Origin: an uncultured bacterium
GTDB lineage: Bacteria > Verrucomicrobiota > Verrucomicrobiia > CAIQCK01
Length of the DNA stretch: 64,000 bases
Direction of reading: 5' to 3'
NCBI GenBank assembly: GCA_903870275.1
Contig: CAIQCK010000045.1
Coordinates: 1-64,000 of the forward strand
Position numbers and translations under genes: made by a program. A model generated the notes under the pieces. That model saw only the letters and a list, made by a program, of their open reading frames with translations. It did not search any database and was not told the origin of the DNA. This document shows, one piece after another, positions 9,911 to 19,709 of this stretch; positions within the stretch are counted from its first letter, which is position 1; every line of letters begins with the position of its first letter.

Positions 9911-10984
9911 TCAGCCTTCCACTTTCGGCGGGTTCATCCAGATCAACTGCTTCTCAAAGTTGTTGGCCAGTTTGTAGGATTTGATGTGTTTCGCCACCGG
10001 CTCGCCCACGATCTCGATCTTGTCCAGGTCGGCCTCGCCCATGCGGGCCTGGGCGCAAAAGTTCAAGTAGCCGATCTTGGCAAAATCGATCCCCATCAGT
10101 TCCACGCCCGTGCGATCGGCCGCCAGCCAGTCGGGACTGACCACGCACACCTTGTGGTCCACCGCCGCGCCGAACACGGGACCGTTGCCCTCCATGCCCT
10201 CGTGGCCGTCAATGACCGACAGATGCGGATGCAGCCGCGACGCGAGCGCGAAGAGGTTGTAGTTGATCGCGCGGAAACCGTTGCCGTGGGCGATGGGCTT
10301 GTCGCACTTCGCGCCGGGCCTGCTCCTCTTGCCCCAGCGAAAGCCGGCGTCCTTGATCGGCGCGCCGAAGACGATGTTCTTCAGTGACAGAGTCGCCACG
10401 ATGCGGTCGTGCGTTTTCAGCTTCGCGGCGGAAATGATGAAGTTGTTCCGGTCCAGCAACAGCTTCGACATGCGCACCGGGTGCGGCCGGAAATCCTTCT
10501 CGTCGAAGACGTGCACGATCTGAATCTCGCCTTCGTCGAGGTCGAGCATCTTCACGCCGTATTTGCCGGCCACCTGCGTGTAGCCGTAGTTGCTGAACCC
10601 CTCCATGGCCGGGCCGTTCGCCGCGGACTCGGCGATGACGGTGTTCTGCAGTTTGCCGATGGACTTGAGGAACTCCAGGGTGCCCTCCAGGCAATTCGCG
10701 TGCGGCGCGCAGAGTGGCACGTCCACGACCACGTTGTTGGGCTTCAGGATCACCCGCCGGTCGCCGATGGCGCGCGCGATCTCGTTCTCGAAAACCTTCA
10801 GCCCGCGAAACACGTTGTTCGCGCGATCATCGCCCGCCATCAACGCGACGCGGCTGGTGGTCTTCGGCGCAACCTCGGCCGCGCCGGCCAGCGCGGCGAA
10901 ACGCGAACCGGCCACCACAGCCAATCCGCCGAGCAACGACGTTCTCAAAAAATCCCGCCTCGTGTGCTTCAATACCGTTTTCAT
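9911..10984 (-). CDS. DUF362-domain protein, Tat-exported
   Basis: Starts MKTVLKHTRRDFLRTSLLGGLAVVAGSRFAALAGA (twin-arginine signal); VILKPNNVVVDVP, KLKTHDRIVATLSLKNIVFG, DGHEGMEGNGPVFG typical of DUF362. Confidence 0.85.
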   Translation of the reverse strand: MKTVLKHTRRDFLRTSLLGGLAVVAGSRFAALAGAAEVAPKTTSRVALMAGDDRANNVFRGLKVFENEIARAIGDRRVILKPNNVVVDVPLCAPHANCLEGTLEFLKSIGKLQNTVIAESAANGPAMEGFSNYGYTQVAGKYGVKMLDLDEGEIQIVHVFDEKDFRPHPVRMSKLLLDRNNFIISAAKLKTHDRIVATLSLKNIVFGAPIKDAGFRWGKRSRPGAKCDKPIAHGNGFRAINYNLFALASRLHPHLSVIDGHEGMEGNGPVFGAAVDHKVCVVSPDWLAADRTGVELMGIDFAKIGYLNFCAQARMGEADLDKIEIVGEPVAKHIKSYKLANNFEKQLIWMNPPKVEG

Positions 10985-11101
10985 GGCACTGTCCTTTCTG
11001 ATTCCACCAACGGCCAACTCCCGCTTGCCTGCCGGTCGTCCGCTCCAATCTGCCACTTCGCTTCGGCGTTGTCACGGTCCACGCCGCGCCGTGATCGCGG
11101 C

Positions 11102-11623
11102 TCAGACGTGAAGCTTCGCCATCATCAATACATCCTCGTAAACGCCGTCGAGTTTGCGGCCCTTGCGTTTGACACCTTCACGAACAAAGCCAACCGATTG
11201 GTAGAGCCGGATGGCGCGTTTGTTCGAGACATAGACGGTCAGTTCGACGCGTTCGATGCCAACTTCGCGGGCGCGCTTCAGGGCCGCGAGGATCAAGCGC
11301 CGCCCAAGGCCCTGTCCGCGAAATTCCTTCAGGATGCCCATGCCCAGAACGCCGGCGTGCCGATACACGGGCCGATCCATCCGGCAGATGTCGCACCAAC
11401 CGACGACGCGACCGTCGTTCACGGCGACGAACTGCGGATTGCCAGAGCGGATGCAACCCAGGACAAACTTGCGGATCACGGGCAGCGGTCGCGCATCCAA
11501 AAAGGCGAGATAACGCCGCTCGCGCGACACCGCGTCGAGACACTTGCGAAAGCCGGCAATGTGTTTTGTGGCGATGGGGACGACGGTGATTGACGGATCA
11601 ATCTTTTTTGAGATGCGCTTCAT
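11102..11623 (-). CDS. GNAT-family N-acetyltransferase
   Basis: LGMGILKEFRGQGLGRRLILAALKRAREVGIERVELTVYVSNKRAIRLYQSVGFVREG acetyl-CoA binding motif. Confidence 0.93.
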   Translation of the reverse strand: MKRISKKIDPSITVVPIATKHIAGFRKCLDAVSRERRYLAFLDARPLPVIRKFVLGCIRSGNPQFVAVNDGRVVGWCDICRMDRPVYRHAGVLGMGILKEFRGQGLGRRLILAALKRAREVGIERVELTVYVSNKRAIRLYQSVGFVREGVKRKGRKLDGVYEDVLMMAKLHV

Positions 11624-11633
11624 CCTGTTTTTT

Positions 11634-12908
11634 TCAACCGTTTCGCCAGACCGTCACAGTCGTCGCGCCGGTCGGGAGGTCGAAAGCGACAAACGTCCGG
11701 CCGCCTTCGACGAGGAACGTGCCGGCGTGAAAATCGCGCCTCGACCGGGCGGGCCGCGATTCGCCGCCGCCCACCTTCACGCGCTTGGCGGCGACGTCGA
11801 GCGAGAGCGTGAAGTTGTGCGTCGGGAATTTCGTTTCGATGCGCAGCCGCTCGGTGTCCGGCGTCGCGCCGGCCTCGACGTGGATGTCGCTCAACGTCCG
11901 CGCCATCCAATAGTGGCCGATCTCGCTGGTTTTCATCCAGAGCGTTTTGGAGCGGTCGGGGTCGTAAGCGTCGAGGCGGCGTTTGACTTCCTTGAGCACC
12001 TTGAAGCCGGGCCCGTTGTTGACGTAGAAGCACGGCCAGTGGCCAATGAGCATGCAGGGCAACTCTTTCTCCAACACCGCCGGCAGCCGGCCGCCGCGCA
12101 GGTCCTCGGTGATGAACAGGTCGGGGTTGGATGTGTCGAAGCCGGTCGCGCCGAACCAGTCGTTGGTGCAGGGAATGATGCTCGCGACGGCGCGGCCGTT
12201 CGCCTTGTCCACGTGCCACAGCGGCACTGTGGGTGGCTCGGTGGCGCTCGACCGCAGAAAAAAGAACGGTTGCGGGTTGCGGTTCACGCGTAGCGCGGCG
12301 TCGAGCACGGCGCGGGCGTAGGCCGATTCCTTCTTGATGCCAAACGAGCCGGGACTGGTCACGCCTTCGCAGGTGATGCCGGCGTTCCGAAGCAACTGCA
12401 TCGCCGCCGCGATGTAATCGGTCAGCAGCTCCTCGGGTGGATCGGTCCACTCGTATTGCTCCCACGCCTCGGTGAGCTGCCACGTTTTCAAATCCACGAC
12501 GCGCGTGTGCGTCAGCATCTCCGGCGTGAGGTCGAAGTTCCGCCAGAGGATGTCCTTCGTCACGCGCAGCCAGTCGCGCAGTTCGCTTTTTGGAAATCCC
12601 TCGAAGCCGCGGTCAATCCGCCCGACGCCCGCTGGAAACGGGATCATGCTGAACTTGCCGCGAATGCCCTGCTCGCCGCACCACTCGCCCCACTTCTCCA
12701 CGAACGCGGCTGGGATCGTGTTCGGCATCTGGCCGAGCTTGTCGTAGTGCTTTTCCCAGCCCGTCGGCGGCTTGTCCGGCTCGTGCCGCAGCCGCCACTC
12801 GTGCCGCTGCTGGATCCAATAACGGGCTTTGTTGATGACGGGGCAGGAGTCGTCAATGATGAGCGACAACGGCGTGCGCAACAGTGGATTGCAAACAGCG
12901 GCGTTCAC
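11634..12908 (-). CDS. Polysaccharide deacetylase-like / NodB-fold uncharacterised protein
   Basis: LSLIIDDSCPVINKARYW..., GIRGKFSMIPFPAGVGRIDRG...SELRDWLRVTKDIL...LTHTRVVDL...GITCEGVTSPGSFG; NodB-like layout without strong canonical motifs. Confidence 0.5.
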   Translation of the reverse strand: MNAAVCNPLLRTPLSLIIDDSCPVINKARYWIQQRHEWRLRHEPDKPPTGWEKHYDKLGQMPNTIPAAFVEKWGEWCGEQGIRGKFSMIPFPAGVGRIDRGFEGFPKSELRDWLRVTKDILWRNFDLTPEMLTHTRVVDLKTWQLTEAWEQYEWTDPPEELLTDYIAAAMQLLRNAGITCEGVTSPGSFGIKKESAYARAVLDAALRVNRNPQPFFFLRSSATEPPTVPLWHVDKANGRAVASIIPCTNDWFGATGFDTSNPDLFITEDLRGGRLPAVLEKELPCMLIGHWPCFYVNNGPGFKVLKEVKRRLDAYDPDRSKTLWMKTSEIGHYWMARTLSDIHVEAGATPDTERLRIETKFPTHNFTLSLDVAAKRVKVGGGESRPARSRRDFHAGTFLVEGGRTFVAFDLPTGATTVTVWRNG

Positions 12909-12943
12909 GTTTTCATCTCTTTACTCGTTTGGCGCTGCCAAGG

Positions 12944-14185
12944 CTACGAAGAAATGATTTTGACGGGTGTCACGTAGCTCTGATAGCGCGTGTCCATTTG
13001 CGCGTCCTTGTTGTCTCCATCATGGATGCACACCCGGAATTTCAGATGGAAACGATCCGAGGGAAGCTTGTCGGGCGCATGATGCACCAGGGTCATTTGA
13101 GACTGCACGGCGACTTCTCCCCACAAGCCCGGATACTCTGGATTCTTCGGATGATCGAAGATGCAGATTCCATTAACGCCCTCGCCCACCTTCCCGGAGC
13201 AGTCCACCCACCGGGCGTGTTGGAGATGAACCTCCTTGCGCCCGATCAAACCCTCGGAGTTCTCCACGTGGCCTTCCTTGGGAATGTTCATGGACGGCGC
13301 CAGCCGTGCCACCAGCATGAACGGTTTCTTCCCCACATCCAGCGGAGGTGTGGTTTCAAACGACATGTCCAGAAACCGCGCGCCGTTGTCCGCATACCAG
13401 AGCCGCGATGTCCTCTTCTCATCCAGGATTTTGTCCCCGTTGCCTTTGACGTAGACAACCTCCTCCACAATCTCCGCATAAACAGGCCCCTCCGTCAGAC
13501 GGACAAAACGCTGATGCAGCATCTTGCCGCAGGGTCCATAAGGCGGCTCATCCCAGTCCGACCAGATGTTGGCGGACCCGCCTTCGCCATGGCCTCCATA
13601 CGCCAGATAAAGCCCGGTATGATGCGGATGATCGGCCCCGCCGGCTCCCCGGACCACAGACCCTGCCGATCCATTCACCGGCCAGAAATAGGGCTTCCAG
13701 ACTCCCAAAAAGTTGTATCGGGCAAACAGCGCGTCATCCACGTTGATCATCAAGTGCGCGGGTTTTTGCTCGATGCGATAGCGTTTGGATGGCGCGGCAG
13801 TCTCGCCGCCGCAACGAATCCGATACCGCGCCGATGTCCCTTTCTGCATACGACCGGTCAGCCACGAGAGCTGGCCGCACTCCGGTTCAAACTGGCACGG
13901 GACATCCGCAATGGTTTCACCGCGCTCATTCACGAGAGAGAGCGCCAGCGTGGATGCGCCCTCTTGCCAATGGTCGAACCACTGCTTGGGATTCACCGGA
14001 AAGGAAACCATCTCATTCAACCGGTCCACCGGCCCTGCGTCGAGACGAACGACAACACTGTTTTTGGTCTTCGACCCTTCAGCCGCCTGTGTCTGCGCGG
14101 GCACCAGCGCGGCGGCACCGGCCACGGCGATGAAATCGCGGCGGGAAAGTTGATGAGGATGTGGGGTTTGTTTGTTCGTGGTCAT
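12944..14185 (-). CDS. PmoA/DUF6807-family protein, Tat signal
   Basis: Tat signal LSRRDFIAVAGAAALVPAQTQA; conserved DHPHHTGLYLAYGGHGEGGSANIWSDW and FDHPKNPEYPGLW. Confidence 0.75.
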   Translation of the reverse strand: MTTNKQTPHPHQLSRRDFIAVAGAAALVPAQTQAAEGSKTKNSVVVRLDAGPVDRLNEMVSFPVNPKQWFDHWQEGASTLALSLVNERGETIADVPCQFEPECGQLSWLTGRMQKGTSARYRIRCGGETAAPSKRYRIEQKPAHLMINVDDALFARYNFLGVWKPYFWPVNGSAGSVVRGAGGADHPHHTGLYLAYGGHGEGGSANIWSDWDEPPYGPCGKMLHQRFVRLTEGPVYAEIVEEVVYVKGNGDKILDEKRTSRLWYADNGARFLDMSFETTPPLDVGKKPFMLVARLAPSMNIPKEGHVENSEGLIGRKEVHLQHARWVDCSGKVGEGVNGICIFDHPKNPEYPGLWGEVAVQSQMTLVHHAPDKLPSDRFHLKFRVCIHDGDNKDAQMDTRYQSYVTPVKIISS

Positions 14186-14599
14186 GGTCGTTCTTCAGTT
14201 GATGTTCTCTCAGGAGCAGCCAACGCCGCGAGGATACGTCGTTGCCCCGGCCCATCAAGGCAAAATCCTTTCGCCTGAACCGTATCCATGCAGTCGCCGC
14301 GGCCCCTCACCCGAACCGTTTCCGCAACGTGCCTCTCTCGCGTCTCTGGCGGACTTGGCTCCGTGGCCACAGACCCTCGCCCCGAACGCTCTTTCCAAGG
14401 CTTCATTTGGGTTCGTTTTGCTCCGGCCACCGTCAACCGCCGCCACAAAGTTCTCAAATAACCCGCGGGATTGCAGTCGGTTGCAGCAGACCCGCGTTTT
14501 TCTCTATTTGGGTTCGTTTCGCAAAAACATGTTTTTTCATGGAGGTTGGACGAAATCAAAAAGTTCGTATTCCTGCGGAAAAAAGATGTTTTTCGGTTT

Positions 14600-15440
14600 T
14601 GGACGCGGCCACCATTTGGCTTAGTTTTGCACGTTCGTTCCTGCCGGCAGAACCGTTTCCGGCAACGAGACTTGGATACAGCATGGGGACTCAAAACCAC
14701 ATGGACGGGCTGCAAAAAGCGCTGAAAGTCTGCAAAAAGGCGGATTCGTGCGTCGAAAACAGCCTTTCGCCTTTCATTTAACCTCCCGATGCGGTCGGGC
14801 AACGAGGTGGATCGCGACCTCCGGGCGCGATAGTCGTTGAGAAGCGAAAGCACGGTGCTTGAGCCGGGCGTCTCGCTTTTCAAGCGCGCCTTTTTCTCTT
14901 GCCTGCGGCCATCGCGCCCGGAGGTCGCGATCCACCTGGCCGCTCCAGCTATCGTGCAATTGCAATCCCCAACGGCTTTCATGCGGCCGGATTCACCCGG
15001 ATCGGGTCGGATTGGGTCGGAACGAACCGGATGGAACCGGCGAGCGGGTGTAGCGCAGGTTACCAACCTGCTGTATCGCCGGCTTCCAGCCGGCTGTGGC
15101 CGCACACCAAAAACCGGGTTTCGTTGGCAGCAAACCCGCGGATTGGAAATGCGCGACACCGCAGGTTGGAAACCCGCGCTGCGGCATGGGCGCCCCGTTG
15201 CGCCTTTTCTCACGACCGCCTCCCGGTATTCCATCTGCCCTCTGTCTTTCACGTTTCACGTTCCGCCAGTCATTGTCGGGCGCAGAGTAGCAGAAATTCT
15301 CTATTATGTCAAGGTAAATTCTCTTATTTTTCACGGCCCGCCGCGTGACCATCCAACGGGCGGCGCTGGAGAGGGGACGAGCGCGGTGGCGGCGGTTGTG
15401 GGGGAAACTTCTATCGCCCCAACCCAACTGCCGTGCAGTG
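14600..15440. repeat. Non-coding intergenic region rich in REP-like palindromes and an inverted-repeat element
   Basis: 27-bp perfect inverted repeat 14805-14831/14911-14937; cluster of 7-bp-stem/3-nt-loop palindromes around 15055-15190 (GCAGGTTaccAACCTGC, GCCGGCTtccAGCCGGC). Overlapping ORFs look random. Confidence 0.7.
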
Positions 15441-15448
15441 GTTTCCTC

Positions 15449-17650
15449 CTACACGCTGGTCGCAGCCGGCTCGGGCGGTGGTTTGGCGGCGAGGTCCTCG
15501 CAGCGTTTCAGCAGGACGGTGGCGACGCCGTCGGCGGGCCAGCGTTTCAGCAGGTCGCGGTAGGCGGCGGCGGCGGGCGCGTAGTCACCACGCTGGTAGT
15601 GGGCGAAGGCCTCCCCGGTGAGGCGTTTCAACTCTGCCTGCTCCGGCGTTTCGGCTTCGGCTTCGCAAAGAAGTTCATAGACGGTGACGACGATGGTCTT
15701 GCCCTTGACGCTGGCGCGATCCACGGGGCGCGCGCTGATGGCCGCGCCGGCGGCGGCGCGGGTGGTTTCGCTGATGAGGATGCGCGTGCCGTAAAGTTTG
15801 TTCAGTTGCTCCAATCGGCTGGCGAGGTTCACGGTGTCGCCGATGACGGTGTAGTTCATGCGGAGCTCGCTGCCGATGTTGCCGACAACGACCGGGCCGG
15901 TGTGGAGGCCGATGCGGGTGCGGAAGACAGGTTTGCCGGCGGCGTTCCATTCCTCGTTGAGGCGGTCGAGCAGGCGCTGGTTGGCAAGCGCGGCGCGGCA
16001 GGCGTCGGCGGCGTGGGCGGGATTTGGACGCGGGGCGTTCCAGAACGCCATGACGGCGTCGCCGATGAATTTGTCCACCGTGCCGCCGTGCCGTGCCACG
16101 CCGTCGCTCATGGCCTGCAGGTAGGCGCCAAGATACTCGACGATTTCCTCGGAGCGGAGTCGTTCCGCGATCGGCGTGAAACCGACGATGTCGGAAAAAT
16201 AAATGGTGGCACTGATGCGCTCGCCGCCGAGCATCGCTTCTTGCCCGCTGCGGACGAGGTCGCCGACGAGGTCGGCGGGGACGTATTTGCGGAACGAGCG
16301 GAGGTTGGTCTTCATCAGGGCCATCGCGTGGCCCAGCTCGCGGATTTCGCGGATGCGCGAATGCGGCGGAGCGGACGGCGCGAATTCGAGGCGGCCCACG
16401 GCGTGCGCTTCGCGTTGCAACTCCACGAGCGGGCGGGAAGCGCGGCGCGCGAGCCAGAAGATGCCGGGAACCGACGCGGCCAGCACGGCGGCGAAGATGA
16501 CGATGAACCACGCGACGTTTTGGTTCACGCGTCCCATCACTTCGTTTTTGGGGAGCACCATGCCGATGAGCGTTCGCTCCTTGAGACCCGCAATAAAATA
16601 TCCTCCCATGTAGTTCGTCCCGCGGTCGGTGAACTCGAATGTCTTGGTGCGCGCCGACACCGATTCCTCCGAGACTCGCGACAACCGCAGCGGATCGGTG
16701 GAGTGAACCGCGCGGCTGGCGAGAGTTGAAAACCGTCCCGGAATCTGTTGCAGCATCGCCTTCGCAGCCTCGTCGCGGATTTCACTGACGTCGTGCAGCA
16801 ACATGCCTTTCGCGTCAACCACCATTTTTCGGTCGGGATGTGCGATCACCCGGCGCGTGCCGTCGTTTTTCTCCTCGACAATGAACGGGTAGCCCGGCAC
16901 TTCGGGGTTGATGGCGTAGAGATAATCGCAAAGCGAGAGCGTGTCGAGGTCCACACCCCAGACGCCTTGCAACCGGCCCGCGTCGTCATACACCGGCGTC
17001 GCGCAGGTCACGCCGATGATTGGGCGGTCGCCGGGGCGGTCTTGCCAGAATTCGTAAGTCTGCGTCCAGCCTTGAGGTTGCCCCTGCTGCGGCTTTTTCT
17101 TCGCCTCTTCCAGCGCGTCCTTGGCGGCTTGATAGAAGGGACGCTTCCGCGGGTCGTATTTGTCCCAGGGAAACTCCTGGTCGAACTGCCAGCCGGATTC
17201 GTTCCAACGAGAAACCCGGCGGTGCCACTGGCCATCCGGGTCCAGTGTGCGCTCCAGCAGGCTGACGGTTTTGTTGGTCTCGCGCAGCAGGGCAAAGAAT
17301 TCGCCCGTGGCCTCCACGGCGTAGTAAACGCTGTCCAACTCCTCATGCACCTCGAACGACGGCGTCAGCGAGGCGGCGAGGCGTTGGAAGTCGCCGACGC
17401 GCGGCGGGTGGCCAGCCATGACTTTCAGATTCAGCGTGTTCTGGTCCTGCGCGATGTCTACCAGTTGTTTCACCTGCCCGCTCACGCGGCCCACGGTTTG
17501 CTGGACGATCGTTTCGGTCAGTTCGCTTGCGGAGAGCCGTCCCAGATAGAAAGTCGCGACGCCCACGGTCGTCATGGCAACCACCAGCGGCGTCAGGATC
17601 GCCAGTGCCAGCAGAAACCGGAAGTTGTGGGTGCGTCCGTTGCCTTTCAT
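15449..17650 (-). CDS. Class III adenylate/guanylate cyclase with extracellular Cache-type sensor, HAMP-like linker and C-terminal TPR-like tail
   Basis: TM start; sensor region ...KYDPRKRPFYQAAKDALEEA...GVTCATPVYDDAGRLQGVWGVDLDTLSL; cyclase ISATIYFSDIVGFTPIAERL...GGTVDKFIGDAVMAFWNAP...RIGLHTGPVVVGNIGSELRMNYTVIGDTVNLASRLEQLN. Confidence 0.93.
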   Translation of the reverse strand: MKGNGRTHNFRFLLALAILTPLVVAMTTVGVATFYLGRLSASELTETIVQQTVGRVSGQVKQLVDIAQDQNTLNLKVMAGHPPRVGDFQRLAASLTPSFEVHEELDSVYYAVEATGEFFALLRETNKTVSLLERTLDPDGQWHRRVSRWNESGWQFDQEFPWDKYDPRKRPFYQAAKDALEEAKKKPQQGQPQGWTQTYEFWQDRPGDRPIIGVTCATPVYDDAGRLQGVWGVDLDTLSLCDYLYAINPEVPGYPFIVEEKNDGTRRVIAHPDRKMVVDAKGMLLHDVSEIRDEAAKAMLQQIPGRFSTLASRAVHSTDPLRLSRVSEESVSARTKTFEFTDRGTNYMGGYFIAGLKERTLIGMVLPKNEVMGRVNQNVAWFIVIFAAVLAASVPGIFWLARRASRPLVELQREAHAVGRLEFAPSAPPHSRIREIRELGHAMALMKTNLRSFRKYVPADLVGDLVRSGQEAMLGGERISATIYFSDIVGFTPIAERLRSEEIVEYLGAYLQAMSDGVARHGGTVDKFIGDAVMAFWNAPRPNPAHAADACRAALANQRLLDRLNEEWNAAGKPVFRTRIGLHTGPVVVGNIGSELRMNYTVIGDTVNLASRLEQLNKLYGTRILISETTRAAAGAAISARPVDRASVKGKTIVVTVYELLCEAEAETPEQAELKRLTGEAFAHYQRGDYAPAAAAYRDLLKRWPADGVATVLLKRCEDLAAKPPPEPAATSV

Positions 17651-17945
17651 GTCGTCATCCGTCCGGCCGTCGCGCGCTCATTCCTTACGCCGGTTGCGCC
17701 TCGCAATGCAACGGTTTTCCAAGACGGGGGGTCCCCGTTGTCCAAAGAAACGAGGCGGGTCTTGTTGAATTAACTCCCGCCGCGCACCGACCAGTGGCGG
17801 CTTTTGCGCCCGCCGGTTATCTGGCGACTCCGCGCCAGGCACGGGGCGTGGAAGCCGGTCAACGTGATGACGCCGCCTGACGGCCGGGACATGATGCCGC
17901 AGGCGGGGCAATGCTCTCTTGACATGTCGCGAAAACTTGACAAGC

Positions 17946-18938
17946 ATGGCTCAAACGAAAGGCATGAGACCCAAAACTGGTGCCAGGACGTTGCTCTGTC
18001 TGACGTTTCTGGCTGTCGCAGCCGCCCTCCCGGCCGGGGCGCAATTCGTTTACACTACGCTGAATGATCCGTTGGGGGTGGGAGGCACATCGGTCAACGG
18101 CGTTTCCGGCACCAACATTGTCGGGTTCTATTGGGACAACTCCAACGTGGCCAACGGCTTTCTCTACGACGGCAGCACTTTTACGACGCTGAATGATCCG
18201 TTGGGGGTGCACACATTCGCCTACGGCATTTCCGGCGCCAACATTGTCGGGCATTACTCGGTCAGCAGCGGCTTGGCCAACGGCTTTCTCTACAACGGCA
18301 GCACCTTTGCCACGCTGAATGATCCGTTGGGGGTCAACGGCACTTACGCCTACGGCATTTCCGGCACCAACATTGTCGGGTTTTATTTGGACAGCAGCGG
18401 CTTGGCCAACGGCTTTCTCTACAATGGCAGCACCTTTGCCACGCTGAATGATCCGTTGGGGGTGGGTGGTACTTACGCCTACGGCGTTTCCGGTGCCAAC
18501 ATAGTTGGGTATTACGTGGACAGCAACACCAACAATCACGGCTTTTTCTACAACGGTAGCATCTACACCACGCTGGATGATCCGTTGGGGGTGAAGGGCA
18601 CTTTCGCCCAGGGCATTTCCGGCACCAACATTGTCGGATATTATTTGGACAACAACAGTGCCGCGCACGGCTTTCTCTACAACGGCAGCACCTACACCAC
18701 GTTGGATCATCCGTTGCAGGTGGGTGGCACTTACGCCAGCGGTGTTTCCGGCGTCAATATTGTCGGAACTTACTATGATGGCATCGGTAATCCGAATGGG
18801 TTCACAACCCTTCTTGTGCCCGAACCTTCGACGACGATTCTGGTGGGACTGGGAAGTCTGGCCTTGCTCTGCTCCCGCCGTGGCGTCAAGTATCGGCAGT
18901 GTCTCCTTTCCCGCCTGACCCGGCGCAGCCGGGACTAG
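17946..18938 (+). CDS. PEP-CTERM anchored extracellular tandem-repeat protein (HAF-like repeats)
   Basis: Signal peptide; six units of about 43 aa (TLNDPLGVGGTYAYGISGTNIVGFYLDSSGLANGFLYNGSTFA), 129-bp DNA period; C-terminal VPEPSTTILVGLGSLALLCSRRGVKYR. Confidence 0.85.
   Translation: MAQTKGMRPKTGARTLLCLTFLAVAAALPAGAQFVYTTLNDPLGVGGTSVNGVSGTNIVGFYWDNSNVANGFLYDGSTFTTLNDPLGVHTFAYGISGANIVGHYSVSSGLANGFLYNGSTFATLNDPLGVNGTYAYGISGTNIVGFYLDSSGLANGFLYNGSTFATLNDPLGVGGTYAYGVSGANIVGYYVDSNTNNHGFFYNGSIYTTLDDPLGVKGTFAQGISGTNIVGYYLDNNSAAHGFLYNGSTYTTLDHPLQVGGTYASGVSGVNIVGTYYDGIGNPNGFTTLLVPEPSTTILVGLGSLALLCSRRGVKYRQCLLSRLTRRSRD
18061..18732 (+). repeat. In-frame tandem repeat, period 129 bp (one unit 126 bp), six copies
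   Basis: 'tgaatgatccgttggg'-type unit starts read at 18061, 18190, 18316, 18445, 18574 and 18703. Confidence 0.93.
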
Positions 18939-19709
18939 GATTGAAACTGAAAGTTGGACATTTTTGAAATGTCCGCTGTCTGCGCACCGCCATCTTTTCC
19001 GCAACCCCGCCGGATGCAAGACCGCAGGAAGAGGAGCGGGATGGTGTCAGTGACCCGCCGTATGTCTTCCGATCCGACCGGCTTCACGGACTGTGCAACA
19101 ACGGCTTCGACGCGCGGCACGATCTTGCCCACGGGCCATTCTCCTGCTTTTGCGGTCATGGGATCTTTTCTTTGGGGATGAGGAGCCAGATTGGTGGATC
19201 CCGAAATCTCCGTGTTTGGACCGTTGCTATTACAACGCCTCCTGGAAGGCGCAGAACACGGCAAAGCCGCGCAAGAGCGTGTTTTTTCACACTCTGGTGC
19301 CACACTTAAGTCTCGCGTCGGGTGATGGCAGGTGTAAGATTGCGGATTGTACGCCTGTTGCTCAGTGGACCAGAGCAGGAGTTTCCTAATTAACACAGGT
19401 CTGTTTGCCTGAGTCTTCAGCAGTCATCACCAATCAGCAACCGTTGAACAAGTTAGTATTTTGTCATCCTGAGTCATCAGCGGTCAGCGCAAAATTTGGC
19501 AAAAGGTTGCAAGTCCGGGTTGCAAGTTTTTGGGTGTATGCCGACAGTTTTTTATCTTCCTTCTCGGCTCGGGCTGACATATCAGGTGGCTCGAAAAAGC
19601 GAAGTCACGTCAGCACCGTGGGAGGCCGTGTTCTTCGTCACCCGGCCGGCGATGTAAAACGGTGTCCCAATCCTGAATTGTTCGGCAGATGCAAAAGGAG
19701 AAAAAGAAA

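Noticed and set aside
14182-16729. ORFs 14182..15252 (-) and 14837..16729 (+)
   Set aside because: They cross REP-like palindromes and the antisense of the cyclase gene; no coherent domain.
17859-19019. 386-aa minus-strand ORF with regular repeats (NVGAGNAVGVSATHPQRIIQRG...)
   Set aside because: Its periodicity is the antisense image of the 129-bp repeats in the PEP-CTERM gene; no signal peptide or sensible termini.
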